A program made the position numbers and the translations under genes. Positions 15,497 to 23,727 of a DNA stretch of 34,359 nt are shown one piece after another (position 1 is the first letter of the stretch; each line of letters begins with the position of its first letter). The DNA is from an uncultured Oscillospiraceae bacterium (GTDB lineage: Bacteria > Bacillota > Clostridia > Oscillospirales > Oscillospiraceae). The stretch is taken from NCBI GenBank assembly GCA_958426425.1, contig CATZYY010000009.1, positions 1 through 34,359 of the forward strand, written 5' to 3'. Under the pieces are notes generated by a model. That model was not told the origin of the DNA and made no database searches. It saw only the letters and a list, made by a program, of their open reading frames with translations.

Positions 15497-16594
15497 ATGG
15501 AAAAACGAACTCCCCTCTATGAAACCCACGTGGCTCTGGGCGGCAAAATGGTGCCCTTCGGCGGGTATGAGATGCCGGTCCAGTATCCTGCCGGCGTCAT
15601 TGGCGAGCACATGGCGGTGCGGCAGAAGGCCGGACTGTTCGATGTGTCCCACATGGCGGAGCTGCTGCTGGAGGGAACCGACGCCCTTCAAAATCTCCAG
15701 TGGTTGGTGACCGCGGACCTGAGCAAAATGACCGACGGTCAGGTGAAGTACGCCATGCTCTGCAATGAGCGGGGCGGCATCGTGGACGATCTGGTGGTCT
15801 GCCGCCAGGGTCCCGAGAAATACCTGCTGGTGGTCAACGCCGGCAACCACGAAAAGGACGCGGAGTGGGTCTCCTCCCACCTCAGCGGAGACGTGCGCTT
15901 TTCCGACATCTCCGACCAGGTGGCCCAGCTGGCCCTCCAGGGTCCCAAATCCGGGGACATTCTGAAAAAGATCTGCGCCGAGGCGGACATCCCCGAAAAA
16001 TACTACCGCTTCAACGACAATGTCACCCTCCGCTGCAAGGGCGGCGATGTGCAGGCCCTGGTGTCCCAGACCGGGTACACCGGCGAGTTCGGCTTCGAGC
16101 TGTACTGCCCCGCCGACCGGGCCGTGGACCTGTGGAACACCCTGCTGGAGGTGGGCGCTGAGGAGGGTCTCCTGCCCTGCGGTCTGGGCGCCCGGGACAC
16201 CCTGCGGCTGGAGGCCGCCATGCCCCTTTACGGCCACGAGATGGACGACGACACCTCCCCCAAGGAGGCGGGCCTGCCCTGCAAGCTGGATGGCAAGGAC
16301 TTCCTGGGCCGGGAGGCCATCATCGCCCGGGGTGCTCCCACCGTCAAGCGGGTGGGGCTGAAGGTCACCGGCCGGGGCATCGTCCGGGAACACTGCGACC
16401 TGTATCTCCCCGGCGGGGACAAGGTGGGTCATACCACCTCCGGCACCCACTGCCCCTTCCTGGGCTATGGCGCCGCCATGGGCTATGTGGACCTCTCCGC
16501 CGCCGAGCCCGGCACTGCCCTGGAGGCCGACGTCCGGGGCCGCCGCATCCCCGTGGAGGTGGTCCCCCTGCCCTTCTACAAGATCACCCGCTGA
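15497..16594 (+). CDS. gcvT: Glycine cleavage system T protein (aminomethyltransferase)
   Basis: A 365-residue protein with the GcvT opening TPLYETHVALGGKMVPFGGY, FDVSHMAELLLEG (about 49-61), VVNAGNHEKDAEW and the C-terminal LGYGAAMGYVD barrel segment. It transfers the methylene group from aminomethyl-lipoyl-GcvH to tetrahydrofolate, releasing ammonia. The ATG at 15497 follows AGGAGG by 8 nt; the frame stays open upstream through the riboswitch, which is not coding. First gene of the operon, with gcvH starting 67 bp after its stop. Confidence 0.97.
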   Translation: MEKRTPLYETHVALGGKMVPFGGYEMPVQYPAGVIGEHMAVRQKAGLFDVSHMAELLLEGTDALQNLQWLVTADLSKMTDGQVKYAMLCNERGGIVDDLVVCRQGPEKYLLVVNAGNHEKDAEWVSSHLSGDVRFSDISDQVAQLALQGPKSGDILKKICAEADIPEKYYRFNDNVTLRCKGGDVQALVSQTGYTGEFGFELYCPADRAVDLWNTLLEVGAEEGLLPCGLGARDTLRLEAAMPLYGHEMDDDTSPKEAGLPCKLDGKDFLGREAIIARGAPTVKRVGLKVTGRGIVREHCDLYLPGGDKVGHTTSGTHCPFLGYGAAMGYVDLSAAEPGTALEADVRGRRIPVEVVPLPFYKITR

Positions 16595-16661
16595 GGCGGA
16601 CCCCAACCGTTTCCTTTGTATCCGTAACATTCATGATACATATTTGAAGGAGGATATCTGT

Positions 16662-17042
16662 ATGAACTTCCCCGCTGAGCTGCTGTATTCCAAGTCCCAC
16701 GAGTGGGTCCAGATGCTGGACGACACCACCGCCCTGGTGGGCATCACCGACTTTGCCCAGGATTCCCTGGGCGACCTGGTGTTCGTGAACCTGCCCATGG
16801 TGGGCGACAGCGTCAACGCCGAGGCGGCATTGTGCGACGTGGAGTCCGTCAAGGCCGTGTCTGACGTGATCTCCCCGGTCACCGGCGTGGTGGCCGAGGT
16901 CAACGAGGAACTGCTGGACGCCCCGGAGAAGCTGAACGAGGACCCTTACGGCGCCTGGATCGCCCGGATTGAGCAGATCACCGGCAAGTCCGAGCTGCTG
17001 GACGCTGCCGCCTACGAGGCCTTCACCCAGGAGGAGGGCTGA
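16662..17042 (+). CDS. gcvH: Glycine cleavage system H protein
   Basis: A 126-residue lipoyl carrier protein. SKSHEWVQ (10-17) and the lipoylation site ESVKAVSDV (61-69, Lys64) are as expected, as is NEDPYGAWIARIE near the C-terminus. The lipoyl arm shuttles the aminomethyl group between GcvP, GcvT and dihydrolipoyl dehydrogenase. AAGGAGGA lies 7 nt before the ATG; upstream codons in the same frame belong to the intergenic gap. gcvPA starts 4 bp after its stop. In some bacteria GcvH also relays lipoate to other enzymes. Confidence 0.97.
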   Translation: MNFPAELLYSKSHEWVQMLDDTTALVGITDFAQDSLGDLVFVNLPMVGDSVNAEAALCDVESVKAVSDVISPVTGVVAEVNEELLDAPEKLNEDPYGAWIARIEQITGKSELLDAAAYEAFTQEEG

Positions 17043-17046
17043 GCCC

Positions 17047-18363
17047 ATGGGCAGCTATGTACCCAACTCCCCGGCGGTGCGGCAGGAAATGCTGGAGGCC
17101 ATGGGCGCCTCCAGCATCCGGGACCTGTACGACAACGTGCCGGAGGAGATGTTCTTAAAGGAGCTGGACCTGCCCGCCGGCAAGAGCGAGCTGGAGGTCC
17201 GCCGGGCCGTCACCGCCATGGCGGAGAAGAACCACGTGTTCCGCACCTGCCTTCGGGGCGCCGGGGCCTACCGGCACTATATTCCCTCGGTGGTAAAATC
17301 CATCACCTCCCGGGAGGAGCTGGTCACCGCCTACACTCCCTATCAGGCGGAGATCAGCCAGGGCATCCTCCAGTCCATCTTTGAGTACCAGACCATGATC
17401 TGTGAGCTGACCGGCATGGATGTGTCCAACGCCTCCGTCTACGACGGGGCCACCGCCGCCGCCGAGTCCATCACCATGTGCGTGGACCGCAAGCGCCGCC
17501 GGGCCCTGGTGTCCGCCGCCGCCCACCCGGAGGTCATTGAGACCATGCGGACCTACTGTTTCGGCTCCGGCATTGAGCTGACCGTGGTGCCCGCTCCCGG
17601 CGGCCGCACCGACAAGGAGGCCCTCTCCGCCGCCCTGGGCGACGACGCAGCCTGCTTCTATCTAGCCCAGCCCAACTACTTCGGCCTGGTGGAGGACGCC
17701 GCCGAGATCGGCGAGATCGTCCACGCCGCCGGAGCCAAGTTCGTCATGGGGGTCAATCCCATCGCCTGCGCCGTGCTGGAGACCCCCGCCGCCTGCGGGG
17801 CCGACGTGGCCGTGGGCGACGGTCAGCCCCTGGGCCTGGACATCGCCTTCGGCGGACCGTACCTGGGATTCATGGCCGCCACCAAGAAGCTCATGCGGCA
17901 GCTGCCCGGCCGCATTGTGGGTAAGACCCACGACGTGGACGGCAAGGTTGGCTACGTCCTGACCCTGACCGCCCGGGAACAGCACATCCGCCGGGAGAAG
18001 GCCAGCAGCAACATCTGCTCCAACCAGGCCCTGTGCGCCTTTACCGCCGGCCTGTACTTAAGCGCCATGGGCGCAAACGGTCTTGCCCAGGCCGCCCGGC
18101 AGTCCCTGTCCAAGGCCCATTACTTAGCGGACCGCCTGGCGGAGGCCGGACTGCCCCTTGCCCATGAGGGCCCCTATTTCCACGAGTTTGTCACCGCCTG
18201 CGCCCCGGAGGTCGGGGAGAAGATCCTGGAGGCCCTGTCCCAGGCGGACATCCTGGGCGGATTGCCGGTGGAGGGCGGCCTTCTCTGGTGCGCCACGGAG
18301 CTGGTGAGCCGGGAGGAACTGGACAAAGCGGCGGAAATCGTGAAGGAGGTGCTGGCACAGTGA
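17047..18363 (+). CDS. gcvPA: Glycine dehydrogenase (decarboxylating) subunit 1
   Basis: A 438-residue N-terminal half of the P protein, as used by Bacillota and archaea that split GcvP. Motifs: SYVPNSPAVRQEMLEAMG, AGAYRHYIPSVV, LSPYQAEISQG-type sequence TPYQAEISQGILQSIFEYQT, and ASVYDGATAAAES. It lacks the PLP lysine, which is on the partner subunit, and forms an alpha2-beta2 complex with GcvPB that decarboxylates glycine onto lipoyl-GcvH. GGAGG sits in the end of gcvH, 10 nt before ATG 17047. Its stop overlaps the GTG start of gcvPB by 4 bp. Confidence 0.97.
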   Translation: MGSYVPNSPAVRQEMLEAMGASSIRDLYDNVPEEMFLKELDLPAGKSELEVRRAVTAMAEKNHVFRTCLRGAGAYRHYIPSVVKSITSREELVTAYTPYQAEISQGILQSIFEYQTMICELTGMDVSNASVYDGATAAAESITMCVDRKRRRALVSAAAHPEVIETMRTYCFGSGIELTVVPAPGGRTDKEALSAALGDDAACFYLAQPNYFGLVEDAAEIGEIVHAAGAKFVMGVNPIACAVLETPAACGADVAVGDGQPLGLDIAFGGPYLGFMAATKKLMRQLPGRIVGKTHDVDGKVGYVLTLTAREQHIRREKASSNICSNQALCAFTAGLYLSAMGANGLAQAARQSLSKAHYLADRLAEAGLPLAHEGPYFHEFVTACAPEVGEKILEALSQADILGGLPVEGGLLWCATELVSREELDKAAEIVKEVLAQ

Positions 18364-19808
18364 AGACCATCTTTGAAAAGGGCCATCCCGGTCAGGGGCT
18401 GAGCCTGCTGCCTCCCTGCGACGTGCCGGAGGTCCATCTGGACCGGGAGCGGACGGAGGCTCCCCGCCTGCCCCACCTGGGGGAAAATGAGCTGACCCGC
18501 CACTACAAGCAGCTGTGCGACCGGGTCCACGGCGTCAACGACGGGTTCTACCCCTTAGGCTCCTGCACCATGAAATACAACCCCAAGATCGACGAGGAGC
18601 TGGCGGCCCTGCCGGGCTTCACCCAGATCCATCCCCTCCAGCCCCTCTCCACGGTCCAAGGCTGCCTAGAGGCGTTGTGGACGCTGGAGCAGTCCCTGTG
18701 CGCCGTCACCGGCATGGACGCCGTGACCCTCCAGCCCGCCGCCGGCGCCCACGGAGAGTTCACGGGATTGCTGCTGATCAAGGCCTATCACGTCCACCGC
18801 CGTGACACCGGCCGGACTAAGATCATCGTCCCGGACTCCGCCCACGGCACCAACCCCGCCTCCGCCCGGATGGCCGGATTCGACGTGGTAAACATCCCCT
18901 CCGGCCCCGACGGTTGCGTGGACCTCAGCGCCCTGTCCGCCGCCGTGGGCCCCGACACTGCGGGCCTCATGCTGACCAACCCCAACACCGTGGGCATCTT
19001 CGATAAAAACATCCTCGCCATCACCCGCATCGTCCACGAGGCCGGCGGCCTTTGCTACTACGACGGCGCCAACCTCAACGCCGTGGCCGGCGTGGTGCGG
19101 CCCGGCGACATGGGCTTCGACGTGTGCCACCTGAACCTCCACAAGACCTTCGCCACGCCCCACGGCGGCGGCGGACCCGGCTCCGGCCCCGTGGGCTGCA
19201 AGACAGTGCTGCGGGACTTCCTGCCCGGTCCCCAGGTGGAGAAATCCGGCGAGGGCTACGGCTTCTTTACGCCGACCCACTCCATTGGCCGGGTCAAGGG
19301 CTTCTACGGCAACTTCACCGTGACGGTGAAGGCATTGGCGTACCTGCTGACCCTGGGCCGGGAGGGCGTGCCGGAGGCGTCGGAAAACGCCGTCCTCAAC
19401 GCCAACTATATGATGTCGAGACTTGCCAAAACCTACGACATGGCGTACAATGGCTGGTGCATGCACGAATTCGTCATGACGCTGGAAAAGCTCCATAAGG
19501 AGACCGGCGTCAGCGCCATGGACATCGCCAAGGGCCTGCTGGACCACGGCATCCATCCCCCCACCATGTACTTCCCCCTGATCGTCCATGAGGCGCTGAT
19601 GGTGGAACCCACGGAGACGGAGAGCAAGGAGACCATGGATGAGGTCTGCGCCGTGTTCGAGCAGCTCTATAAGGACGCTCTGGAGCATCCCCAGGCCCTC
19701 CACGAGGCGCCTCTGCACACCCCGGTCCGCCGTCTGGACGAGGTGGCCGCCGCCCGGAACCCGGTGCTGCGGTTCGACTTTTCCGCCGCGGACGAGGCCA
19801 ACGCTTAA
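18360..19808 (+). CDS. gcvPB: Glycine dehydrogenase (decarboxylating) subunit 2
   Basis: A 482-residue C-terminal half of the P protein. It has YPLGSCTMKYNPKI (64-77), TLQPAAGAHGE, DSAHGTNPASA (159-169) and the PLP lysine Lys262 in HLNLHKTFATPHGGGGPG. It catalyses PLP-dependent glycine decarboxylation with GcvPA. Start is GTG at 18360, supported by AAGGAGGT 10 nt upstream and by the family N-terminus KTIFEKGHPG; more upstream codons would overlap gcvPA. glyA follows after a 24-bp gap. Confidence 0.97.
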   Translation: MKTIFEKGHPGQGLSLLPPCDVPEVHLDRERTEAPRLPHLGENELTRHYKQLCDRVHGVNDGFYPLGSCTMKYNPKIDEELAALPGFTQIHPLQPLSTVQGCLEALWTLEQSLCAVTGMDAVTLQPAAGAHGEFTGLLLIKAYHVHRRDTGRTKIIVPDSAHGTNPASARMAGFDVVNIPSGPDGCVDLSALSAAVGPDTAGLMLTNPNTVGIFDKNILAITRIVHEAGGLCYYDGANLNAVAGVVRPGDMGFDVCHLNLHKTFATPHGGGGPGSGPVGCKTVLRDFLPGPQVEKSGEGYGFFTPTHSIGRVKGFYGNFTVTVKALAYLLTLGREGVPEASENAVLNANYMMSRLAKTYDMAYNGWCMHEFVMTLEKLHKETGVSAMDIAKGLLDHGIHPPTMYFPLIVHEALMVEPTETESKETMDEVCAVFEQLYKDALEHPQALHEAPLHTPVRRLDEVAAARNPVLRFDFSAADEANA

Positions 19809-19832
19809 ACCCACAACGAGGAGGAATTTGCC

Positions 19833-21080
19833 ATGATTCAGGAGACCATGAAATTCATTTCCCAGGCGGACCCGGAGGTGGGCGCCTCCATTCAGGAGGA
19901 GTTTGCCCGGGAGCGCCGCAACATCGAGCTGATCGCCTCGGAGAACATTGTCAGCGAGGCCGTCATGCTGGCCATGGGCACATGCCTGACCAACAAGTAC
20001 GCGGAAGGCTATCCCGGCAAGCGGTACTACGGCGGCTGCTACGCCGTGGATGTCACCGAGGACATCGCCCGGAACCGGGCCTGTGAGCTGTTCGGCTGCG
20101 CGCACGCCAATGTCCAGCCCCACTCCGGCGCCAACGCCAACCTGGCGGCCTTCATGGCCCTGGTGAAGCCCGGCGACACGGTGCTGGGCATGAACCTGGC
20201 CCACGGCGGACACCTGAGCCACGGCAGCCCTGTCAACATCTCCGGCAAGTACTTCAACATCGTGCCCTACGGCCTCAATGACGAGACCGAGACCATCGAC
20301 TACGACCAGCTGATGGCCGTGGCCAAGGAGTGCCAGCCCAAGATGATTATTGCCGGCGCCAGCGCCTATCCCCGGATCATCGACTTTTCCAAGTTCCGGG
20401 AGGTGGCCGACGCCGTGGGCGCCTACCTGATGGTGGACATGGCCCACATCGCCGGTCTCGTGGCCGCCGGGGTCCATCCCTCCCCCATCCCCTACGCCGA
20501 CGTGGTGACCACCACCACCCACAAGACCCTGCGGGGTCCCCGTGGCGGCCTGATCCTGTGCAACGACGACGAGATCTTTAAGAAGATCAACTCCGCCGTG
20601 TTCCCCGGCTCCCAGGGCGGCCCTCTGGAGCACATCATCGCCGCCAAGGCCGTGTGCTTCGGCGAGGCGCTGAAGCCGGAATTCAAGGAGTACGGCAAGC
20701 AGGTAGTGAAAAACGCCGCCGTATTGGCGGAAGAGCTGCAGAAGCAGGGCTTCCGCCTGGTCTCCGGCGGTACCGACAACCACCTGTGCCTGGTGGACGT
20801 GCGGAACTTCCACATCACCGGCAAGGAGTTTGAACATCGGCTGGACGAGGTCCAGATCACCGTGAACAAAAACGCCATCCCCAACGACCCTGAAAAGCCC
20901 TTCGTCACCAGCGGCATCCGGGTGGGCACCCCCGCCGCCACCACCAGGGGCTTCAAGGAGCCGGAGATGGTAAAGATCGCCCAGTGGATGGCCATGGTGG
21001 CCAAGGACTTCGAGGGCTGCAAAGACCAGGTCCGCGCAGAGGTGGATGAACTGTGCCGTCAGTTCCCTATTTACAACTGA
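19833..21080 (+). CDS. glyA: Serine hydroxymethyltransferase
   Basis: A 415-residue PLP enzyme with all SHMT landmarks: ELIASENIVSEAV (32-44), NKYAEGYPGKRYYGGC (54-69), HANVQPHSGANAN (91-103) and the PLP lysine Lys231 in TTTTHKTLRGPRGG. It interconverts serine and glycine with THF and 5,10-methylene-THF. Together with the glycine cleavage proteins upstream it lets glycine be converted into serine. GAGGAGG lies about 9 nt before the ATG, 24 bp after gcvPB. Last gene of the operon before a bidirectional terminator, so it is under the glycine riboswitch unless it also has an internal promoter, which I do not see. Confidence 0.98.
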   Translation: MIQETMKFISQADPEVGASIQEEFARERRNIELIASENIVSEAVMLAMGTCLTNKYAEGYPGKRYYGGCYAVDVTEDIARNRACELFGCAHANVQPHSGANANLAAFMALVKPGDTVLGMNLAHGGHLSHGSPVNISGKYFNIVPYGLNDETETIDYDQLMAVAKECQPKMIIAGASAYPRIIDFSKFREVADAVGAYLMVDMAHIAGLVAAGVHPSPIPYADVVTTTTHKTLRGPRGGLILCNDDEIFKKINSAVFPGSQGGPLEHIIAAKAVCFGEALKPEFKEYGKQVVKNAAVLAEELQKQGFRLVSGGTDNHLCLVDVRNFHITGKEFEHRLDEVQITVNKNAIPNDPEKPFVTSGIRVGTPAATTRGFKEPEMVKIAQWMAMVAKDFEGCKDQVRAEVDELCRQFPIYN

Positions 21081-21088
21081 GCTGCTAA

Positions 21089-21125
21089 AAAATCCCCCGG
21101 CTCATAAAAGAGCCGGGGGATTTTC
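21089..21125. terminator. Bidirectional terminator between glyA and the sigma/anti-sigma operon
   Basis: Stem AATCCCCCGGCT / AGCCGGGGGATT (21091-21102 with 21111-21122) flanked by T tracts on the plus strand (TTTT) and the minus strand (six T). It serves glyA and the minus-strand gene ending at 21131. Confidence 0.92.
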
Positions 21126-21130
21126 CACGT

Positions 21131-22048
21131 TCAAAACAGTTTCAGTAATTCCTCCAACGTGTCCTTAGCCGCCCCACCATTTTCCCTGCCGGGGGAAACT
21201 GCATGTAATGTATACAGGCCATTTTCCAGGATGAAATACGCATCCGCACTGGAAAAATCATGATAATAGTCATTTTCCGGCGTTTTTGTTACCACCAGGG
21301 AATAGGGGGCCTTGCTGCCGGTTACGCCGGAGGTCAGGGTGAAGTCCGCTTCTCCAATCCATGCGGCCCCGGTCCCCGGGTCCAGAAAGCTTCCCTCCGG
21401 ATAGAGATATACAGACATCTGAATCCGAATTTCGCCCATAAGATAACCCGCATCTACCTGAACACTCTGCAATTCTCCGGTGGCAGAGCCGTTTAAAGTG
21501 ACGGCGCAATGCCGCCTGCTGTTCTCGTCCAGTGTCTCCGCGTCCCGGGGGATGGCAGCGTAATTGGCCATCTCCAACAACTCCGCCTCCTCCAGAGGGT
21601 TGCGCAGGGGGAATCCCACAAAGTCCTCACATTTTGTCCAGCTATCAAAGGTTCCGAACCAGTATCCCGGCATCGTACTCATCAGGAGAGAATTTTGCTG
21701 TGCCGCCTTTTCAGGCACCTTCTCCATAATCGCCCAAATCTCACGAGAGAAGGACTCCAGCGGAACAGCGGGAATGTCTCCGTCCACCCGATAGCTGGAC
21801 TCCTCCTGCCCCACTGAGATCTCTTCGATTCGCAAGCGCCACAGCTCCGCTGCCAGCACGGACGCTGACAGCACCGCGGCGGCTGCGGCCAGCAGCAGTG
21901 CCCTCCGGCCCAATCTCCTGCGGGGCCGCCGTTCCTCGCCCCGTCGAATCTCTCCCTCCAGCCGCTCCAGCAGCGCCCCACAGTCCGGCGGCAGGGGCAG
22001 TTCCTCTCCATGGGCCATGGCCCGCAGACGCAGATCCAGCTCATCCAT
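21131..22048 (-). CDS. Single-pass membrane protein, probable anti-sigma factor
   Basis: A 305-residue type II membrane protein: cytosolic N-terminus (1-47, acidic then Arg-rich RRPRRRLGRR), one helix (about 48-67) and an extracytoplasmic domain of about 235 residues. The outer domain holds FDSWTKCEDFVGFPL (134-148) and ends DTLEELLKLF, a layout like DUF4367-type sensor domains. It has no signal peptidase site. Its start overlaps the stop of the upstream ECF sigma gene by 8 bp, the usual organisation for a cognate anti-sigma factor. The anti-sigma role is inferred from this coupling and topology, not from a recognised ASD zinc motif, which is absent. Confidence 0.75.
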   Translation of the reverse strand: MDELDLRLRAMAHGEELPLPPDCGALLERLEGEIRRGEERRPRRRLGRRALLLAAAAAVLSASVLAAELWRLRIEEISVGQEESSYRVDGDIPAVPLESFSREIWAIMEKVPEKAAQQNSLLMSTMPGYWFGTFDSWTKCEDFVGFPLRNPLEEAELLEMANYAAIPRDAETLDENSRRHCAVTLNGSATGELQSVQVDAGYLMGEIRIQMSVYLYPEGSFLDPGTGAAWIGEADFTLTSGVTGSKAPYSLVVTKTPENDYYHDFSSADAYFILENGLYTLHAVSPGRENGGAAKDTLEELLKLF

Positions 22049-22535
22049 CCCGCTCCACCTCCAGTCTCTTTCGCAGCTGCTCTCTCGCCCGGCTGAGCCG
22101 CACCCGCACCGTCCCCGGAGCGGCGCCCACAATGCGGGCGATCTCCTCCGTGGTCAGGTCCTCGTAGTAAAACAGCACCACCGCCTCCCGCTGGTCACAA
22201 GGCAGGGCCTGGACCGCCTTCCAGAGGCTGCCGTCCTCCGTCTCCCGGGCCGGTGCGGCAGGCTCCCCGTCCAGCTCCTCCCAGGACACGGTGCGGCCCC
22301 GGCGGCGGCAGATCTGCCGGGCCTCGTTGGCGGTGATTTTCAGCAGCCAGGAGCGAATCTTCTCCCGCTGCCGCAGCTGTCCCAGCCGGGCCCAGGCCAG
22401 ATATGCCCCCTGGGCCATGGCCTCCTGGGCGTCGGTATCGCTGCCGGTGATGCTGCGGGCAAGCCGGTACAGGCTCCCCCAGTTCTCCCGCAGCCGGTCA
22501 CAAAACCAGTCCCGGTCCTCCTGGGAAATGTCCAT
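22041..22535 (-). CDS. ECF RNA polymerase sigma factor
   Basis: A 164-residue sigma-70-family factor with regions 2 and 4 only. Region 2 spans about residues 15-80 (LYRLARSITGSDTDAQEAMA, KIRSWLLKITANEAR), region 4 about 108-160 with QREAVVLFYYEDLTTEEIAR and TVRVRLSRAREQLRKRL. It would direct RNA polymerase to a small regulon, probably including its own operon. The ATG at 22535 follows GAGGAGGAGAGG; upstream in-frame codons lack a ribosome site. The following membrane gene overlaps its stop by 8 bp. This is the first of three sigma/membrane-protein pairs in the window. Confidence 0.93.
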   Translation of the reverse strand: MDISQEDRDWFCDRLRENWGSLYRLARSITGSDTDAQEAMAQGAYLAWARLGQLRQREKIRSWLLKITANEARQICRRRGRTVSWEELDGEPAAPARETEDGSLWKAVQALPCDQREAVVLFYYEDLTTEEIARIVGAAPGTVRVRLSRAREQLRKRLEVERDG

Positions 22536-22613
22536 GGGCCTCTCCTCCTCTCTGTACGCAGGATGCGGCGGCGGCAAAGATTGTTACGAGGCGGGAAATT
22601 TTTTTACAATGTG

Positions 22614-22665
22614 TTTGCGCAGGCAGCCCGGTGGGAAAACCGCCCCATCGAACCGCCTGCGCAAA
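22614..22665. repeat. 11-bp-arm inverted repeat between DUF2752 and sigma genes
   Basis: Perfect arms TTTGCGCAGGC (22614-22624) and GCCTGCGCAAA (22655-22665) enclose a second hairpin GGTGGG-AAAA-CCGCCC. It could terminate the DUF2752 transcript (no adjacent T run, though an A/T-rich tract lies just beyond) or serve in the sigma promoter region. Confidence 0.5.
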
Positions 22666-22676
22666 TCCCGCAACGC

Positions 22677-23090
22677 TCAAATTCCAATGCCGAATCCCAG
22701 CCACAGCACGTTCCGCACCACGCAGTTGACCAGAAACAGCCCTACCAGCAGAGCGGGCCACCGGGGGTCGTACCGCAGCACCCAACCCCGCCGCTTCCGC
22801 AGCCGCCACACGGTCTGGGAAGTCAGATACACCGTTCCCAGCCCCGCCAGCACCGGCACCGCAGGATGGTAATACAGCGCCTCCAGCAAGTGCCCTTTGG
22901 CTAAGGCAATCACCGACCGGGTCCCGCCGCAGCCGGGGCAATACACGCCCCAGTGCTCCCAAACCCAGCAGCGGCTGACGGTGGGCATCCCCAGCCCATA
23001 CCGCCATACCAGATACGCCAGAGCCAGCGTCCCCACCAGCACCCAGGCTGCGGGATAGGCCTCCCGGTCCGTCATGGCATGGTTTCTCAT
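22677..23090 (-). CDS. DUF2752 membrane protein
   Basis: A 137-residue protein with three hydrophobic segments (about 13-30, 72-92, 112-135) and the DUF2752 signature CPGCGGTRSV (51-60), a Cys-x-x-Cys loop beside a membrane segment. Function is unknown; the family is common in Clostridia and Bacteroidetes and often lies near small Tic20/DUF4870-like proteins, as here. The start at 23090 follows GGAGGG by 4 nt; an in-frame ATG at 23102 overlaps that site and is rejected. A terminator separates it from the DUF4870 gene upstream, so the two may be transcribed partly independently. Confidence 0.88.
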   Translation of the reverse strand: MRNHAMTDREAYPAAWVLVGTLALAYLVWRYGLGMPTVSRCWVWEHWGVYCPGCGGTRSVIALAKGHLLEALYYHPAVPVLAGLGTVYLTSQTVWRLRKRRGWVLRYDPRWPALLVGLFLVNCVVRNVLWLGFGIGI

Positions 23091-23104
23091 AGGTCCCTCC
23101 ATAG

Positions 23105-23137
23105 GAAAACAGGGCCGCGCACTCGCGGCCCTGTATC
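23105..23137 (-). terminator. Terminator between DUF4870 and DUF2752 genes
   Basis: Stem CAGGGCCGCG / CGCGGCCCTG with loop of 4 nt, followed on the minus strand by TTTTCC. It lies immediately upstream of the DUF2752 ribosome site. Confidence 0.8.
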
Positions 23138-23145
23138 GTTCTTTC

Positions 23146-23412
23146 TCACTTCAGCAGTTTGATCCTGCCCAGCAGAGGGACCTCCTTCTCCTCGCCGTTG
23201 ATGGCGGCGATCAGGCCCATAATGGCGCAGACAAAGCAGAAAATACCCCAGATCCAGCCGATGCAGGGAATGACGCCCAAAAAGCCCGCGATCCAGATCA
23301 CCAGCGCCTGGTTGATGTGGAACTTGGCTCCCTCCCGGTCGCCGGCCACCAGGGCGATCACCAGGCCAATCCAGGTGATATAGGCCACAATGCCTGTGGT
23401 TTTGGCATCCAT
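23146..23412 (-). CDS. DUF4870-type small membrane protein
   Basis: An 88-residue protein with three hydrophobic segments. The pattern MDAKTTGIVAYITWIGLVIA, then KFHINQALVIWIAGFLG, then an IGWIWGIFCFVCAIMGLIAA segment and a short charged tail is typical of DUF4870/Tic20-like small proteins. No function is established. GAGAGG precedes the ATG by 9 nt. A promoter TTGTCA, N17, TAAACT lies about 50 bp upstream. Confidence 0.85.
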   Translation of the reverse strand: MDAKTTGIVAYITWIGLVIALVAGDREGAKFHINQALVIWIAGFLGVIPCIGWIWGIFCFVCAIMGLIAAINGEEKEVPLLGRIKLLK

Positions 23413-23463
23413 ACAAGTACCTCTCTTTTTTATTCTTCTGCGGCTGAACGCCGCTTTTTTGAT

Positions 23464-23492
23464 AGTTTACCACGTTTTCTATCCCCTGACAA
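23464..23492 (-). promoter_or_regulatory. Promoter of the DUF4870 gene
   Basis: Minus strand TTGTCA (23492-23487), 17-bp spacer, TAAACT (23469-23464). Confidence 0.6.
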
Positions 23493-23724
23493 CCCTTCTC
23501 TCCACGTCCTGGGGGAGGATGCCTTCCGGGCTGCGGGAAATCATGCAGCCTTCTTTCAGGTAAAAAACAACGCCCGGCGTCTCCCGGATTCCCCCAGTCA
23601 GACGCCGCACGTTGTCTATTGTCACATCCGGTTTGCCAAAATGGGCGCAGTGGCGCCGCTCCGTGGAATTTCCGCACTCCGGCGCCCATCGCCCGAAGGC
23701 GGCAGAAACCCGGAGTGCTTTCAC
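23479..23724 (-). CDS. Doubtful 81-codon ORF after the PadR gene
   Basis: The 315-bp gap between PadR and DUF4870 genes contains this GTG-initiated frame, starting 3 bp after the PadR stop. There is no Shine-Dalgarno site. Its C-terminal half (DVTIDNVRRLTGG, GVVFYLKEGCMISRSPEGIL) reads like protein, the N-terminal half (RWAPECGNSTERRHCAHFG) does not, and its 3' end runs into the DUF4870 promoter. It may be a gene fragment, a repeat-borne ORF or chance. No family recognised. Confidence 0.25.
   Translation of the reverse strand: MKALRVSAAFGRWAPECGNSTERRHCAHFGKPDVTIDNVRRLTGGIRETPGVVFYLKEGCMISRSPEGILPQDVERRVVRG
23641..23689. repeat. Imperfect inverted repeat downstream of the PadR gene
   Basis: ATGGGCGCAGTG at 23641-23652 pairs with CACT...GCGCCCAT ending at 23689 (a CCG bulge between the arms). 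It could be the PadR-operon terminator, although no T run follows, or a small dispersed repeat. Confidence 0.4.
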
Positions 23725-23727
23725 AAC

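Noticed and set aside
15437..16630. 397-codon minus-strand frame opposite gcvT
   Set aside because: Antisense shadow; it would also read through the gcv terminator and gcvH upstream region.
18666..20837. 723-codon minus-strand frame opposite gcvPB and glyA
   Set aside because: Exact antisense of two well-identified enzymes; His/Gly/Ala-rich composition typical of the complement of GC-rich coding sequence.
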